Notes: generated by a model not told the origin, from the letters alone. A DNA stretch of 64,000 nt from Lentzea aerocolonigenes (GCF_000974445.1 NZ_BBOJ01000023.1:1-64000), one strand, 5' to 3'; shown: positions 43,048 through 52,090, counted from the first letter of the stretch. Numbers and translations: made by a program.

Positions 43048-43482
43048 GTGCCGGCCTTCAGCAGAACGGACTACGAGGTGGGTGTGACGCAATTGTCAGG
43101 GGTCGAACTGCGGATGGCCGCGGATCCCACGCAGCTGTCCATCGTGCGCGCGGTCGCCGCGGACATCGCGATGCGGCAGGACTTCGACCTCGACTCGATC
43201 GAGGACCTGAAGCTCGCCGTGGACGAGACGTGCTCGACGTTGATCACGCTGGCGGCCGAGGACGCCATGCTCAGCTGTCACTTCGCGGTCGACGGCGCAG
43301 GAGCGGTCCACGTCCGCGCCAGAGTGCTCGCGAAGTCCGCGGCTGGTCCCGACGAGGGCAGCTTCGGCTGGCGCGTGCTGACCGCGCTCGTCGACTCCGT
43401 GCAGACCAGAGTCGAGGACGCCGAAGGGTTCGTGGTCCACATCGACCTCGTGAAGTCTTCGGCAGGGGCGGTGGATGCGTGA
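43048..43482 (+). CDS. Anti-sigma factor, RsbW/UsfX-like ATPase
   Basis: The 144-residue protein is a HATPase_c-like anti-sigma factor. LSGVELRMAADPTQLSIVRA is at the start, DLKLAVDETCSTLITLAAED is the N-box region, and SFGWRVLTALVDSVQTRVED is the C-terminal helix region typical of SigF inhibitors. The N-box Asn is replaced (DETCSTLI), so kinase activity may be weak or absent. The gene overlaps the sigma gene by 4 bp. Internal GTG starts at 43078 or 43084 are also possible. Confidence 0.85.
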   Translation: MPAFSRTDYEVGVTQLSGVELRMAADPTQLSIVRAVAADIAMRQDFDLDSIEDLKLAVDETCSTLITLAAEDAMLSCHFAVDGAGAVHVRARVLAKSAAGPDEGSFGWRVLTALVDSVQTRVEDAEGFVVHIDLVKSSAGAVDA

Positions 43483-44288
43483 CGGGCTCGGAGGAGGCGA
43501 CCAAAACCTCCCCTGGCGAGGAGAAGAAGTCCTCGCAGGGCGGTGACTACGACCACCTGGCCCCGTTGTTCGCCGAGCTCGCGCAGACCCCTGCCGGTCC
43601 TGCGCGGGACACTCTGCGGGACCGGCTGGTCACCGAGCACCTCCCGGTCGCCCAGCACATCGCACGCCGGTTCGGCCACCGCGGCGAACCCCACGAGGAC
43701 CTGGTGCAGGTCGCGACGGTCGGCCTGATCAACGCGGTCGACCGCTTCGACCCGGACCGCGGCAGCGACTTCCTGTCGTTCGCGGTACCGACGATCATGG
43801 GCGAGGTCCGGAAGTACTTCCGCGACTCCAGCTGGTCGGTCCGCATGCCCAGACGGCTCAAGGAGCTGCACCTGGCGATCAACGCGGGCACCTCGCGCCT
43901 GTCGCAGTCGCTCGGACGCGCGCCCACGCCGTCGGAACTGGCGGAGCACCTCGGGCTGTCGCGCGAGGAGATCCATGAAGGACTCGCGGCCGGAAACGCT
44001 TACCAGAGCGCGTCTTTGGACGACATGCTGATGTCGGAGGACTCGTCGATCTCGCTCGGGTCGACGATCGGCGAGGAAGATCCCGAGATCGCGATGATCG
44101 AGCAGCGGGAGGCGTTGCACCCGCTGCTGCAGAAGCTCCCCGAGCGGGAGCGCAAGATCGTGATCATGCGGTTCTTCGGCAACATGACGCAGACGCAGAT
44201 CGCGCAGAAGGTCGGCATCTCGCAGATGCACGTCTCGCGGTTGCTCGCGAAGACGTTGCGGCAACTGCGAGACGTGCTCGAAGAGTAG
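43479..44288 (+). CDS. RNA polymerase sigma factor, SigB/SigF/SigG family
   Basis: The 269-residue group 3 sigma factor has region 2 (HIARRFGHRGEPHEDLVQVA, then GLINAVDRFDPDRGSDFLSF and PTIMGEVRKYFRDSSWSVRM), region 3 (APTPSELAEHLGLSREEIHE) and region 4 (KIVIMRFFGNMTQTQIAQKV, GISQMHVSRLLAKTLRQL). It should recognise GNNT-N14/16-GGGTAC promoters. Its gene follows that of its anti-sigma factor with overlapping codons and is expected to be autoregulated. Confidence 0.93.
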   Translation: MTGSEEATKTSPGEEKKSSQGGDYDHLAPLFAELAQTPAGPARDTLRDRLVTEHLPVAQHIARRFGHRGEPHEDLVQVATVGLINAVDRFDPDRGSDFLSFAVPTIMGEVRKYFRDSSWSVRMPRRLKELHLAINAGTSRLSQSLGRAPTPSELAEHLGLSREEIHEGLAAGNAYQSASLDDMLMSEDSSISLGSTIGEEDPEIAMIEQREALHPLLQKLPERERKIVIMRFFGNMTQTQIAQKVGISQMHVSRLLAKTLRQLRDVLEE

Positions 44289-44290
44289 TT

Positions 44291-44590
44291 CTACGACGCC
44301 ACGCGGACGCGGCGCCGGGCAGCAGCGATGATCTGGCGCCGCTCGTCCTCCCCCATGCCGCCCCACACGCCGTACGGCTCCTGGGCCTCCAGCGCGTGGG
44401 CGCGGCACTGTTCCAGCACCGGGCAGTGCCCGCAGATCGCCTTCGCCTTCTCCTCCCGCGCGGCCCGCGCGTAGCCCCGTTCGTTGTCCGGGTGGAAGAA
44501 GATTGCGCTGTTGCGGCCTCGGCACAGACCGTGCATCTGCCAGTCCCACACGTCGGTGACCGGCTTGGGCAGACGGGTCGTGCAGGTCAT
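44291..44590 (-). CDS. WhiB3/WhiD-like iron-sulfur regulator
   Basis: The 99-residue WhiB-like protein has four cluster cysteines (GLCRGRNS, then CGHCPVLEQC) and the turn EPYGVWGGMGEDERR. VWDWQMHGLCRGRNSAIFFH matches WhiB3 of mycobacteria (WhiD of Streptomyces) best. The ATG with GGGAG five bases upstream is preferred over one 13 codons earlier, since the latter would lie almost at the predicted transcription start. A stress-sigma promoter precedes it. It converges on the sigma gene, 2 bp apart. Confidence 0.92.
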   Translation of the reverse strand: MTCTTRLPKPVTDVWDWQMHGLCRGRNSAIFFHPDNERGYARAAREEKAKAICGHCPVLEQCRAHALEAQEPYGVWGGMGEDERRQIIAAARRRVRVAS

Positions 44591-44632
44591 CGCGACTCCC
44601 AAGAACGAGGGCGGAAGAGTTGCGATCACTGC

Positions 44633-44659
44633 GTACCCGTGGTCTGACCAGGGATAAAC
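44633..44659 (-). promoter_or_regulatory. SigB/F-type promoter GTTTAT-N15-GGGTAC before whiB
   Basis: On the minus strand GTTTAT (44654-44659) is followed after 15 bp by GGGTAC (44633-44638). It fits the stress-sigma consensus and would give a leader of about 35 nt for the WhiB start at 44590. Confidence 0.75.
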
Positions 44660-44662
44660 CTT

Positions 44663-46405
44663 CTACAACCGTTCAGGTGCCCCAATACCCAAAAGAGACA
44701 GGCCCAGGGTGAGCACTCGTGAGGTCAGGGTGAGCAGGTGCAGGCGCGAGTCCTGCAGCTCCTGCGACTCCGCGGTCGCCACCGGGCAGTTGTTGTAGAA
44801 CGTCGAGAACGCCGTGGCCGTCTCGAACAGGTACGTCGTGAGCTTGTGCGGGGCCAGCTCGTCGATCGCGGCCTGGATCGCCGTGGGCAGCTGGAGCAGC
44901 TTCAGGGCGAGGTCGCGCTCGGCCTGTTCCTGGAGCACCAGGGGCGCGTCCGCCGGGGCCTCGCGGCCGACCTTGCGGCCGATCGAGAGGATGCGGGCGT
45001 TCGCGTACTGGATGTAGACGGACGTGTCGCCGGTGGTGGCGAGCATCTTCTCCCAGGTGAAGACGTAGTCCTTCTCCCGGTCGTTGGAGAGGTCCGCGTA
45101 CTTCACCGCGCCGAGGCCGATGGTGCGGGCGAGCGCGTCCTTCTCCGCACCCTCCACTTCGGACGTTTCGGGCATCACCTTGTAGGAGTTCTCGACGGCC
45201 TCGTCGAGCAGCTCGATGAGCTTGATCGTGCCGCCCGCGCGGGTGCGGATCGTCTTGCCGTCCGAGCCGAGGATCGTGCCGAAACCGGTGTGCACGGCGG
45301 TGTGGGCGTCGTCGAGCCAGCCGGCCTGCTTCGACGTCGCGAAGATCATCTGGAAGTGCTGGGCCTGCGGCGTGCCGACCACGTAGATCAGCTGGTCCAC
45401 CTTGCGGTCGCGCACCCAGTAGCGGACGGTCGCGAAGTCCGTGGTGGCGTAGCCGTAGCCGCCGTCGCTCTTGCGGATGATCAGCGGCAGCCGGTCGCCG
45501 TCGCGGTTGGTGAAGCCAGGCGGGAACACGCAGAGCGCGCCGTCGCTGGTCTCGACGAGGCCCTTCTGCTGCAGTTCGGTGATCGTGTCGGCGAGGTAGG
45601 GGTTGTAGAAGCTCTCGCCGTAGTTGTCGTCCGCGGACAGACCGATCTCGAGCAGCTCGTAGACCTGGTTGAAGTGCCGCTGCGACTCCCCCACCAGCTC
45701 GTGCCACAGCGCCAGGGTGTGCTCGTCGCCGCCCTGCAGCAGCACGACCCGGCGGCGCGCGCGGTCGGCGAAGCCCGGTTCGTTGTCGAACTTCTGGCGG
45801 GCCTGCTGGTAGAACGCGTTCAGGTCGCTGATCTCGTGGTCGGTGCCGTGGCCCTCGTCGGTGAGGTGCTCGATGAGCATGCCGAACGGGGTGCCCCAGT
45901 CACCGAGGTGGTTGTGCGGGATGACCTCGTGGCCCGCGAACGTCAGCAGGCGGCAGAACGCGTCACCGATGATCGTCGAGCGCAGGTGCCCGACGTGCAT
46001 CTCCTTGGCGACGTTCGGGCTGCTGTAGTCGATCGCGATGCGCCGCGGCTCGTCCGTCGTCGGCACGCCGAGGCGGTCGTCGCCGAGCAGGGCGGCGGCC
46101 TGCTGCTCCAGCCACTCGCGGCGCAGCTTGAGGTTGATGAAGCCGGGGCCCGCGATCTCCGGGGTCTCCAGCGCGTCGGCCGCGTCGAGGTGCTCGACGA
46201 TGAGCGCGGCGACCTCGCGCGGGTTGCGGCCGACCTTCTTGGCGAGGCTCATCGCCACGTTGCACTGGTAGTCGGCACCGTCTCGGTTGGACGGTCGGAT
46301 CAGCGCTTCCTCGGCGGTGATGTCCACGTCCAGAGCGGCGCGCAACGCCCGCGCGACCCGCTGGCCCAGTTCGAGCCCGACATCCCCACGCAGCACTGAG
46401 CCCAC
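44663..46405 (-). CDS. argS: Arginyl-tRNA synthetase
   Basis: ArgRS (580 residues) charges tRNA-Arg. The N-terminal Add-1 domain (DYQCNVAMSLAKKVGRNPRE) precedes the Rossmann core, with YSSPNVAKEMHVGHLRST (HIGH motif HVGH at 137-140), GDWGTPFGMLIEHL, and the DGKTIRTRAGGTIKL region in the KMSKS position. The C-terminal anticodon-binding helices follow (YIQYANARILSIGRKVGRE). The product ends LLGIGAPERL, near the usual end. Confidence 0.96.
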   Translation of the reverse strand: MGSVLRGDVGLELGQRVARALRAALDVDITAEEALIRPSNRDGADYQCNVAMSLAKKVGRNPREVAALIVEHLDAADALETPEIAGPGFINLKLRREWLEQQAAALLGDDRLGVPTTDEPRRIAIDYSSPNVAKEMHVGHLRSTIIGDAFCRLLTFAGHEVIPHNHLGDWGTPFGMLIEHLTDEGHGTDHEISDLNAFYQQARQKFDNEPGFADRARRRVVLLQGGDEHTLALWHELVGESQRHFNQVYELLEIGLSADDNYGESFYNPYLADTITELQQKGLVETSDGALCVFPPGFTNRDGDRLPLIIRKSDGGYGYATTDFATVRYWVRDRKVDQLIYVVGTPQAQHFQMIFATSKQAGWLDDAHTAVHTGFGTILGSDGKTIRTRAGGTIKLIELLDEAVENSYKVMPETSEVEGAEKDALARTIGLGAVKYADLSNDREKDYVFTWEKMLATTGDTSVYIQYANARILSIGRKVGREAPADAPLVLQEQAERDLALKLLQLPTAIQAAIDELAPHKLTTYLFETATAFSTFYNNCPVATAESQELQDSRLHLLTLTSRVLTLGLSLLGIGAPERL

Positions 46406-46438
46406 CTTCCTGAAATCCGGCTGAAGAGTTCCAGTATC

Positions 46439-47119
46439 TCACCAGCGTCCGAGCAGCAACGCGCCCCCGCCCACGAGCGCCGCCGCGCTGACCACGCCGA
46501 AGAGCGTCACCCAGCCCAGGGCGGGCACGCCGGTGAGCCACGCGAGCTGGTCCGCGTCGCTGCGCGGGGCCTGCCTGCGCCAGCGCTTGACCTGGAGCTC
46601 CCACACCGGGCGCACGCCACCGAGCAGCAGGAACCACGCGAAGACGTACGCGGCGGTGTCCCTGACCTCAGGCGTCGCGTAGAAGGAGACGAAGAAGAAC
46701 ACGGCTCCGGTGACGATGATCGACAGGACGCCGAAGACGTTGCGGATCATGATCAGCATGGCCGCGAGGAAGCCGATGCTGATCCACAGCATCAGCTGGA
46801 TGTGCTCGTTGGTGATGAGCACGGCGGCGCCGAAGCCGAGCAGGGACGGGGCGATGTAGCCGGCCAGCGCGGTGAGCACCATGCCGGGGCCGCGGGGCTT
46901 GCCGCGCGAGACGGTGAGGCCGCTGGTGTCGGAGTGCAGCTTGATGCCGCTGAGGCGGCGTCCGGTCAGCACCGCGACCAGGGCGTGGCCGCCCTCGTGA
47001 GCGATGGTGATGACGTTGCGGGTGACCCGCCAGATCCCGTGCAGGGCGACGGCCAGGAACGCGGCCAGCGCGGTGCCCCACGTGATCAGCACCTCGTGGG
47101 TCAGCAACTCGGAAGGCAT
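46439..47119 (-). CDS. M50-family (M50B-like) membrane metalloprotease
   Basis: The 226-residue membrane protein has the zinc site VITIAHEGGHALVAVLTGRR (HEGGH fits HExxH), and further helices including FGAAVLITNEHIQLMLWISI and IVTGAVFFFVSFYA. A charged C-terminal loop and a last helix follow. Homologues in actinobacteria are annotated as M50 peptidases. It lies just downstream of the hairpin that ends the DUF4383 gene. Confidence 0.85.
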   Translation of the reverse strand: MPSELLTHEVLITWGTALAAFLAVALHGIWRVTRNVITIAHEGGHALVAVLTGRRLSGIKLHSDTSGLTVSRGKPRGPGMVLTALAGYIAPSLLGFGAAVLITNEHIQLMLWISIGFLAAMLIMIRNVFGVLSIIVTGAVFFFVSFYATPEVRDTAAYVFAWFLLLGGVRPVWELQVKRWRRQAPRSDADQLAWLTGVPALGWVTLFGVVSAAALVGGGALLLGRW

Positions 47120-47135
47120 CGAGACATCGAAACAG

Positions 47136-47174
47136 ACGCGCCGTGAGAGCCGCATGTGGGCTCTCACGGCGCGT
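47136..47174 (-). terminator. 15-bp hairpin terminator
   Basis: ACGCGCCGTGAGAGC (47136-47150) and GCTCTCACGGCGCGT (47160-47174) pair perfectly around a 9-nt loop, between the DUF4383 gene and the M50 gene, both leftward. Confidence 0.75.
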
Positions 47175-47184
47175 CCGGGAACAC

Positions 47185-47802
47185 TCAGTGCTTGATCTTG
47201 TCCTTGCTCACGCGTTCGGTCTTCGGGTCGACGACCGCCTGTTCCTTGGTGATCGGCTGGGTCGTTCCGGTGCTCACCGTCGGATCCATCTGCTCGATCC
47301 GCCGGTCGTCGGAGTCGCGGAACGCCGCCGAGCGCTGTTCGGGCAGGACGGGCTCGTCCTCCTCCTCGATCAGCTTGCGGCGCGCGGGCAGCACCGCGAG
47401 CAGCAGGCCGAAGAGAGCGATACCGAGGTGCAGCCAGTTGTCGTTCGTGTTGACCGCCAGCGGGTTGCCCGCCCACTCGAACGGGTTGCGGGCGAGCACG
47501 CCGGTGATCATCAGACCCCACACGAAGAGCGCGCCGTAGCCCAGGAACAGCAGCCACCCGAACATCCGGGCGAGGCCCGAACCGAGAGCCATGAGCAGGC
47601 CGAGCACGCCGACGGCCACGTGCACCAGGTTGTGCAACGGGTTCACGGAGAACCCGAGCACGAACGAGTGGGTGGACCAGTCGCCCACCCCCGTGCGGGT
47701 GAAGCCCACGACGCCGAACACGATGAACGCGATGCCGGCCAGGGCGGCCAGCACCTGCACCGGTTGCAGACCGGCGACCTTGACAGTGACGCGGTGGGTC
47801 AT
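47185..47802 (-). CDS. DUF4383 membrane protein
   Basis: The 205-residue protein has four membrane helices in the DUF4383 pattern: VQVLAALAGIAFIVFGVVGF, NPLHNLVHVAVGVLGLLMAL, WLLFLGYGALFVWGLMITGV and NDNWLHLGIALFGLLLAVLP. A charged cytoplasmic tail follows. Proteins of this family are often under stress-sigma control, and here a GTTTGG-N14-GGGTAG promoter lies 37 bp upstream. The ATG follows GGAGGG. Confidence 0.88.
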   Translation of the reverse strand: MTHRVTVKVAGLQPVQVLAALAGIAFIVFGVVGFTRTGVGDWSTHSFVLGFSVNPLHNLVHVAVGVLGLLMALGSGLARMFGWLLFLGYGALFVWGLMITGVLARNPFEWAGNPLAVNTNDNWLHLGIALFGLLLAVLPARRKLIEEEDEPVLPEQRSAAFRDSDDRRIEQMDPTVSTGTTQPITKEQAVVDPKTERVSKDKIKH

Positions 47803-47838
47803 GACGCCCTCCAGGCTCCGTTCTTGTCGCCCGGCTGA

Positions 47839-47864
47839 CTACCCCGGCTCGGCCTGGGCCAAAC
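47839..47864 (-). promoter_or_regulatory. SigB/F-type promoter GTTTGG-N14-GGGTAG before the DUF4383 gene
   Basis: On the minus strand GTTTGG (47859-47864) and GGGTAG (47839-47844) are spaced by 14 bp. It lies inside the 3' end of the upstream small gene and is 37 bp from the DUF4383 start. Confidence 0.65.
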
Positions 47865-48141
47865 CGTTCAGCGACACGTCGGGCATGCCGCTGCGCACCA
47901 CCACGACGTTGCGCTTGCCGAGGTGCACGACGCGCGCCCGGGACGGGTTGACCAGGAGGGTCGTCTCGGCGTTCTGCTCGTTGTAGGCGCGGACCTCGAC
48001 GTGCGTGCCGCGTGCGGCGGCGTTGCGCAGGGCCGCGGCGAGCGTGTCCAGGTTCCACGGCTTCACCAGCCGGAACTGGAACTCGTCGACGCCCAGCACC
48101 GCCCACACCTCGGTGGTGGTGGGTGGATCGGTCGGGTTCAT
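47839..48141 (-). CDS. Small hypothetical protein
   Basis: The 100-residue protein contains VWAVLGVDEFQFRLVKPWNL, then HVEVRAYNEQNAETTLLVNP and RARVVHLGKRNVVVVRSGMP, a regular alternation of strands and helices. No family was recognised. The ATG has GAGGAG five bases upstream; the earlier GTG-type start has no site. Its last codons contain the stress-sigma promoter of the next gene. Confidence 0.65.
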   Translation of the reverse strand: MNPTDPPTTTEVWAVLGVDEFQFRLVKPWNLDTLAAALRNAAARGTHVEVRAYNEQNAETTLLVNPSRARVVHLGKRNVVVVRSGMPDVSLNGLAQAEPG

Positions 48142-48265
48142 GCGGACTCCTCGTGGTGGGCTCCGGGGCGCCGTGCCCACCGCTCGGCGCCCCGGAATTC
48201 TGTGGCGGGCTCGTTGCCCTTCAAGGAGAACTCAGGCGCATCCCCGCGCACATCTGTCGCAATAC

Positions 48266-49729
48266 CTAGGTTTGGTCGCGGGCGATGCGTGCGGCCTCGG
48301 AGCGGTTGCCGGCGCCCAGCTTCGCCAGTACGTGGGAGACGTGCAGACCGACCGTGCGCACGCTCAGCACCAGCTCGCTGGCGATCTCCTTGTTGGTGCG
48401 GCCCCATCCCAGCAGTTCCAGGACCTCGCGCTCGCGCGGCGTCAGCGTGCCGAGACGGGGTTTGTCCTCGTGCAGCAACGGAATGCGCTGCCGGCGTGCC
48501 GTCCTGGCGATCATCCTCGTCAGCGGCAGTGCGCCGAGACGGTGCGCGGCCCGGTCGGCGTGGCGCAGCGCTTCCGGTTCGCCGCAACGGGTTCGCGCGT
48601 ACGCGGCCTGGTACGGCATCTTCAGCCGGTCCCACTCGGCGGCGATCTCGCGCCACGAGTCCCGCCCGGCCTCCGCGAAGGCGACCCGGCGCCACACCTC
48701 GTCCTCCTGGCCGCGCGGCACGGGCAGGCGGGCCAGCAGTTCCTGTTCCGTCGCTCGCGGATCGTCGAGTCTGGTCACCCTGCCGGCCGCGGTCTGGAGG
48801 TCGTGTGCGGCGCCGAGACCTTCCGCGCACAGTCGCAGCACCTCGCCGTGGGTCAGCGCCTCCGGCGGGTCGTCAACGGCTTCCCTGCACAGTTCGACGG
48901 CGGCGCGGTGCTGCCCCTTCGCCCTGGCCGCGACTGCCCTGGTGTGGGCGCACTGGGCGGCGAACAGGGCGTCCGGCCCGTCGAAGGTCTTCTCGGCCTC
49001 CTCGATCAGGTCGTCCGGGTCCCTGCCGCGCAACGCCGCGGCTTCCGCCTTGCACAGCAGGATTCGCGCGGCCTTGTTGCCGGGGACGGCGTCCGGGACG
49101 TCGAGCGCGTCGAGCTCCCGCCACCGTCCGAGCGCGAGCAGGCTGGTCGCGAGGTTGTAGCGGATCACCGCGCTGAACGTCGGCGCGAGACCTTGGATCC
49201 TCAGCCGTGTCAACGCTTCCTTGCCGATGCGCGCGCTGCGTTCGTGTCGCCCTGCACTGCCGAGCACGTACGTCAGGTTCCCCACGGCTCTGGTGAGCTC
49301 ACGGATGGAACCGCTGCGATGCGCGGCCGTGCGCGCGTCTTCCAGCGTCGCGATGCCACGGTCCACATCGCCGAGGAACGCCTCACACACACCTCGCACG
49401 CTCAACGCATACGCACGAACGGCGTCGTCGTCCGTCTCGATCGACTCGAGCTGCCGCACCGCCCGCGCGTGCTCGCCCTCCGACATGAGCCAGCTGGCCT
49501 CGGCGACGGCGATGCGCGCGACCATCGGCCCTTCGGCCAGTCCCTTGGCCTCCAGGAGGGTTTCGAACGCGGCGGCCCGGTCGCCCAGCACGAACTGGCA
49601 GTCCCACAACAGGTACAGCAGCTCGCACCGGTCGTCCGTGGTCGCGAGTGCCTTGCGCAGCTCCGAAGCAGCGTCCTGCGGCCTGCCCTCCCACCGCAAC
49701 GCCTGCGCTCGTTCCAGCGCTTCCCGCAC
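48266..49729 (-). CDS. LuxR-family regulator with TPR-like region
   Basis: The 487-residue protein has helical TPR-like repeats through most of its length (ELLYLLWDCQFVLGDRAAAF; ALSVRGVCEAFLGDVDRGIA) and a C-terminal LuxR/GerE HTH: LTPREREVLELLGWGRTNKE with LVLSVRTVGLHVSHVLAKLG. It resembles the C-terminal half of large LAL regulators but has no Walker ATPase domain in front. GTG start without a strong ribosome site. The methyltransferase gene ends 27 bp upstream. Confidence 0.85.
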   Translation of the reverse strand: MREALERAQALRWEGRPQDAASELRKALATTDDRCELLYLLWDCQFVLGDRAAAFETLLEAKGLAEGPMVARIAVAEASWLMSEGEHARAVRQLESIETDDDAVRAYALSVRGVCEAFLGDVDRGIATLEDARTAAHRSGSIRELTRAVGNLTYVLGSAGRHERSARIGKEALTRLRIQGLAPTFSAVIRYNLATSLLALGRWRELDALDVPDAVPGNKAARILLCKAEAAALRGRDPDDLIEEAEKTFDGPDALFAAQCAHTRAVAARAKGQHRAAVELCREAVDDPPEALTHGEVLRLCAEGLGAAHDLQTAAGRVTRLDDPRATEQELLARLPVPRGQEDEVWRRVAFAEAGRDSWREIAAEWDRLKMPYQAAYARTRCGEPEALRHADRAAHRLGALPLTRMIARTARRQRIPLLHEDKPRLGTLTPREREVLELLGWGRTNKEIASELVLSVRTVGLHVSHVLAKLGAGNRSEAARIARDQT

Positions 49730-49756
49730 GTTCCGTTAGGAGGCACGGCGCGTGCG

Positions 49757-50419
49757 TCAGATACGGCCCTTGCGCCCGATGCTCGCGTACGCGCCCGGCA
49801 CCATGCACGGCGCTTCGATCGACAAGCCCTCCATGAGCTGCTCGACGGGCGCCGGATGCGACACGACGAGGAACCCGCCGGCGGGCAACGCGTGCCGGTA
49901 GCGGCGCACGACCCGGCCCGGCCCGGTGGCGTCGTCGACGTACCTCAGGACGTCGACCATCAGCACCGCGTACGGCTCGCGCAGGTCGAGGTGGGACAGC
50001 ACGCCCGGATGCCGCAGCACCTGCTCGGGCCGGCGCAGGTCGGCCTCCACCGCGCACGTCCGCGGCTCACCGCGCAGCAGCCCGCGCGCGAACGCCACCG
50101 TGACCGGGTCGCAGTCGACGTAGACGACACGGGCGTCGGGCAGCGTCTGGTGCGTGGCACCGCACGTCGGGATGCCCGAGCCGAGGTCGAGGAACTGGCG
50201 CACGCCCGCCGCCCAGCAGTGGCGGACGGCGTGGCGCAGGAACGTCCGCTGCGCCCGCGCCACGAGCGGCAGCTCCGGGTCGATCCGGACGGCCTGCTTG
50301 GCGAACGCCCGGTCGGCGGCGTAGTTGTGCGCGCCGCCCAGATAGAAGTCGTGGATCCGTGCGGCGTTCGGCCGACGTACGTCGACCTCGTAGCGTGCGA
50401 AGGCGGGGACCGCAGCCAT
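49757..50419 (-). CDS. DUF574 (SAM_methyltransferase_6) protein
   Basis: The 220-residue protein has the DUF574 opening VRRPNAARIHDFYLGGAHNY, then QFLDLGSGIPTCGATHQ (motif I), VVYVDCDPVTVAFARGLLRG and HPGVLSHLDLREPYAVLMVD. These putative methyltransferases are abundant in actinomycetes and their substrates are unknown. It is about 40-50 residues shorter than most relatives. Start ATG at 50419; the longer frame to 50524 lacks a site. Confidence 0.82.
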   Translation of the reverse strand: MAAVPAFARYEVDVRRPNAARIHDFYLGGAHNYAADRAFAKQAVRIDPELPLVARAQRTFLRHAVRHCWAAGVRQFLDLGSGIPTCGATHQTLPDARVVYVDCDPVTVAFARGLLRGEPRTCAVEADLRRPEQVLRHPGVLSHLDLREPYAVLMVDVLRYVDDATGPGRVVRRYRHALPAGGFLVVSHPAPVEQLMEGLSIEAPCMVPGAYASIGRKGRI

Positions 50420-50539
50420 TCGCAGAGCGTAACTGGCGCCTAGACCATTCGGGCGAAGTTTTGGGAAGATTCTTTGGGTCCGTCTGAGCTGGACCGTGGT
50501 GCGGGAGGGCCCGGTCCACCCCACTGAGACCGGGCCACG

Positions 50540-50611
50540 TAGCGCGTACGGGGATCGAACCCGTGTTTCCGGATTGAGAATCCGACGTCCTGACCACTAG
50601 ACGAACACGCC
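50540..50611 (-). tRNA. tRNA-Glu (anticodon CTC)
   Basis: The acceptor GGCGTGT pairs with ACGCGCT plus discriminator A. The D-arm begins TCGTCTAGTGGTCAGGAC and the anticodon arm is TCGGA-TTCTCAA-TCCGG, giving CTC for Glu. The T-arm is ACGGG-TTCGATC-CCCGT. No CCA is encoded. Seventy-two bases. Confidence 0.95.
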
Positions 50612-50755
50612 GAGAACGAGCATTGAGACACAAATGCTCGCAGAAGAGAGAAGAAAGTGAACTAGCAGGTCACAGCTTTGAGGGCGCTCCGGCCCATTCC
50701 TCTGCAGCAATCATGGAACAATGATGACGGGCACTGCGGGAGTCGCGCAAAGGAA

Positions 50756-52090
50756 TTAATCGAGCCACATCAGCGCGAACCACAGGGAAGCCCTCGCGTC
50801 GGCCGAACCAAGATCACGACTGAGCAGTCGTTCGGCGTGCGAGATTCGGTGCCGAACGCTGTTGCGGTGCACGCCGAGCACCGTCGCGGCCCGGTCCCAG
50901 CTGCCGTGCTGCCCCAGCCAGACCCGCACCGTCTCGACCAGCTCGGGGCGTCCGAGTAGCCCGGCGAGCTCGCGGCGGGCGAACGCGCGGGCGGCGACGG
51001 GATCCACGAGGGCGGCGAGTTCGGTCGCGGGGAAGGCGGGTTCGCCGGTGGCGAGGGCACGCCGCAGCAGCACCAGGGCTTCGGCCGCGGCGCTGTCGAC
51101 CGCGGACTCGGGTACCGCCGACGAGACCCCGACCGGCCCGGACACCTCGACCCCCGCGGGCACCAGCGCCAGAAACCCGTCCCCCTCCTTCGACACCAGC
51201 GGCCCGTACCGCTGCGCCAGCACGTCGTAGTCCGCCCGCGACCGTCCCGCCACCACCCGGTACGGCCCCGGCCCCAGCACACCGCCCACCCCGGACACCT
51301 GCGACCGCAGCAATGCCGACGCCGCGAGCCGTGCGATCTGCCCGCGTTCGCTCTCCACGTCGCGCCGCAGCAGCCCGAGCAACGCGAGCGCGACCGCGAC
51401 GACGGCCCGTTCGGCGGCCGACAACGGCGCCGGTCGCCGCACCACGAGGACCGCGGCCTCGACCGGATCGAGCGTCACGTGGTCTTCACCCACCTGGGCG
51501 GAAGCCGAACGAGGTCCCGACCCGGACGCCACCCGGCCCACGAGCGGGGCGACGTCCTCGGGTGCCGCCGCCTGGTCCACCAGGTCGGCGCGGCAGTTCA
51601 GCACCACCGCCAGCGTCGTCAGCACCGACTCGACGGGACGGACGCGGGTGGCGGCGCGGGTCAGGGCGCGCTGGCTGTCGGCGAGCATGCGCTGCTCCCG
51701 CACGGCGATCTCCGCGAGCAGTGCGCCGAGGGCCTGCGACACCGCGAGGAACGGCGTCGACGGCGGCACCTCCAGCAGCGGCATCCCCTGTGCCGCACAG
51801 GCTTCCACCAGCGACGACGGCACCGTCGGGAACTCCGGCTCCACCCCGAACCCGATCGCCGAGACACCCCTGGACATCAGTCCGGCGACGTAGGAGGGCA
51901 CGTCGGCGGGGAACCGCACGCCGGCCGTGAGCAGCAGCTCCTCGCCGACCAGGTACGGCGTCGGGTCCTCCAGTTCGGACACGTGCGCCCAGCGGATCGG
52001 CCGGTCCAGCGCGTCGGCTCCACACAGGACGGTCAGCCCGAGATCGACTCGCGCGACGAGATCCCTCAGTGGGACGGTTTGCACAACCAT
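50756..52090 (-). CDS. PucR-family transcriptional regulator
   Basis: The 444-residue protein has the PucR N-terminal domain ([40 protein letters not shown]), a GGDEF-like middle and the C-terminal HTH_30 ([40 protein letters not shown]). PucR regulators activate or repress purine and amino-acid degradation genes. It is divergent from the symporter-ureohydrolase-decarboxylase operon. The ATG at 52090 matches the family start; a GTG nine codons upstream is less likely. Confidence 0.9.
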   Translation of the reverse strand: MVVQTVPLRDLVARVDLGLTVLCGADALDRPIRWAHVSELEDPTPYLVGEELLLTAGVRFPADVPSYVAGLMSRGVSAIGFGVEPEFPTVPSSLVEACAAQGMPLLEVPPSTPFLAVSQALGALLAEIAVREQRMLADSQRALTRAATRVRPVESVLTTLAVVLNCRADLVDQAAAPEDVAPLVGRVASGSGPRSASAQVGEDHVTLDPVEAAVLVVRRPAPLSAAERAVVAVALALLGLLRRDVESERGQIARLAASALLRSQVSGVGGVLGPGPYRVVAGRSRADYDVLAQRYGPLVSKEGDGFLALVPAGVEVSGPVGVSSAVPESAVDSAAAEALVLLRRALATGEPAFPATELAALVDPVAARAFARRELAGLLGRPELVETVRVWLGQHGSWDRAATVLGVHRNSVRHRISHAERLLSRDLGSADARASLWFALMWLD

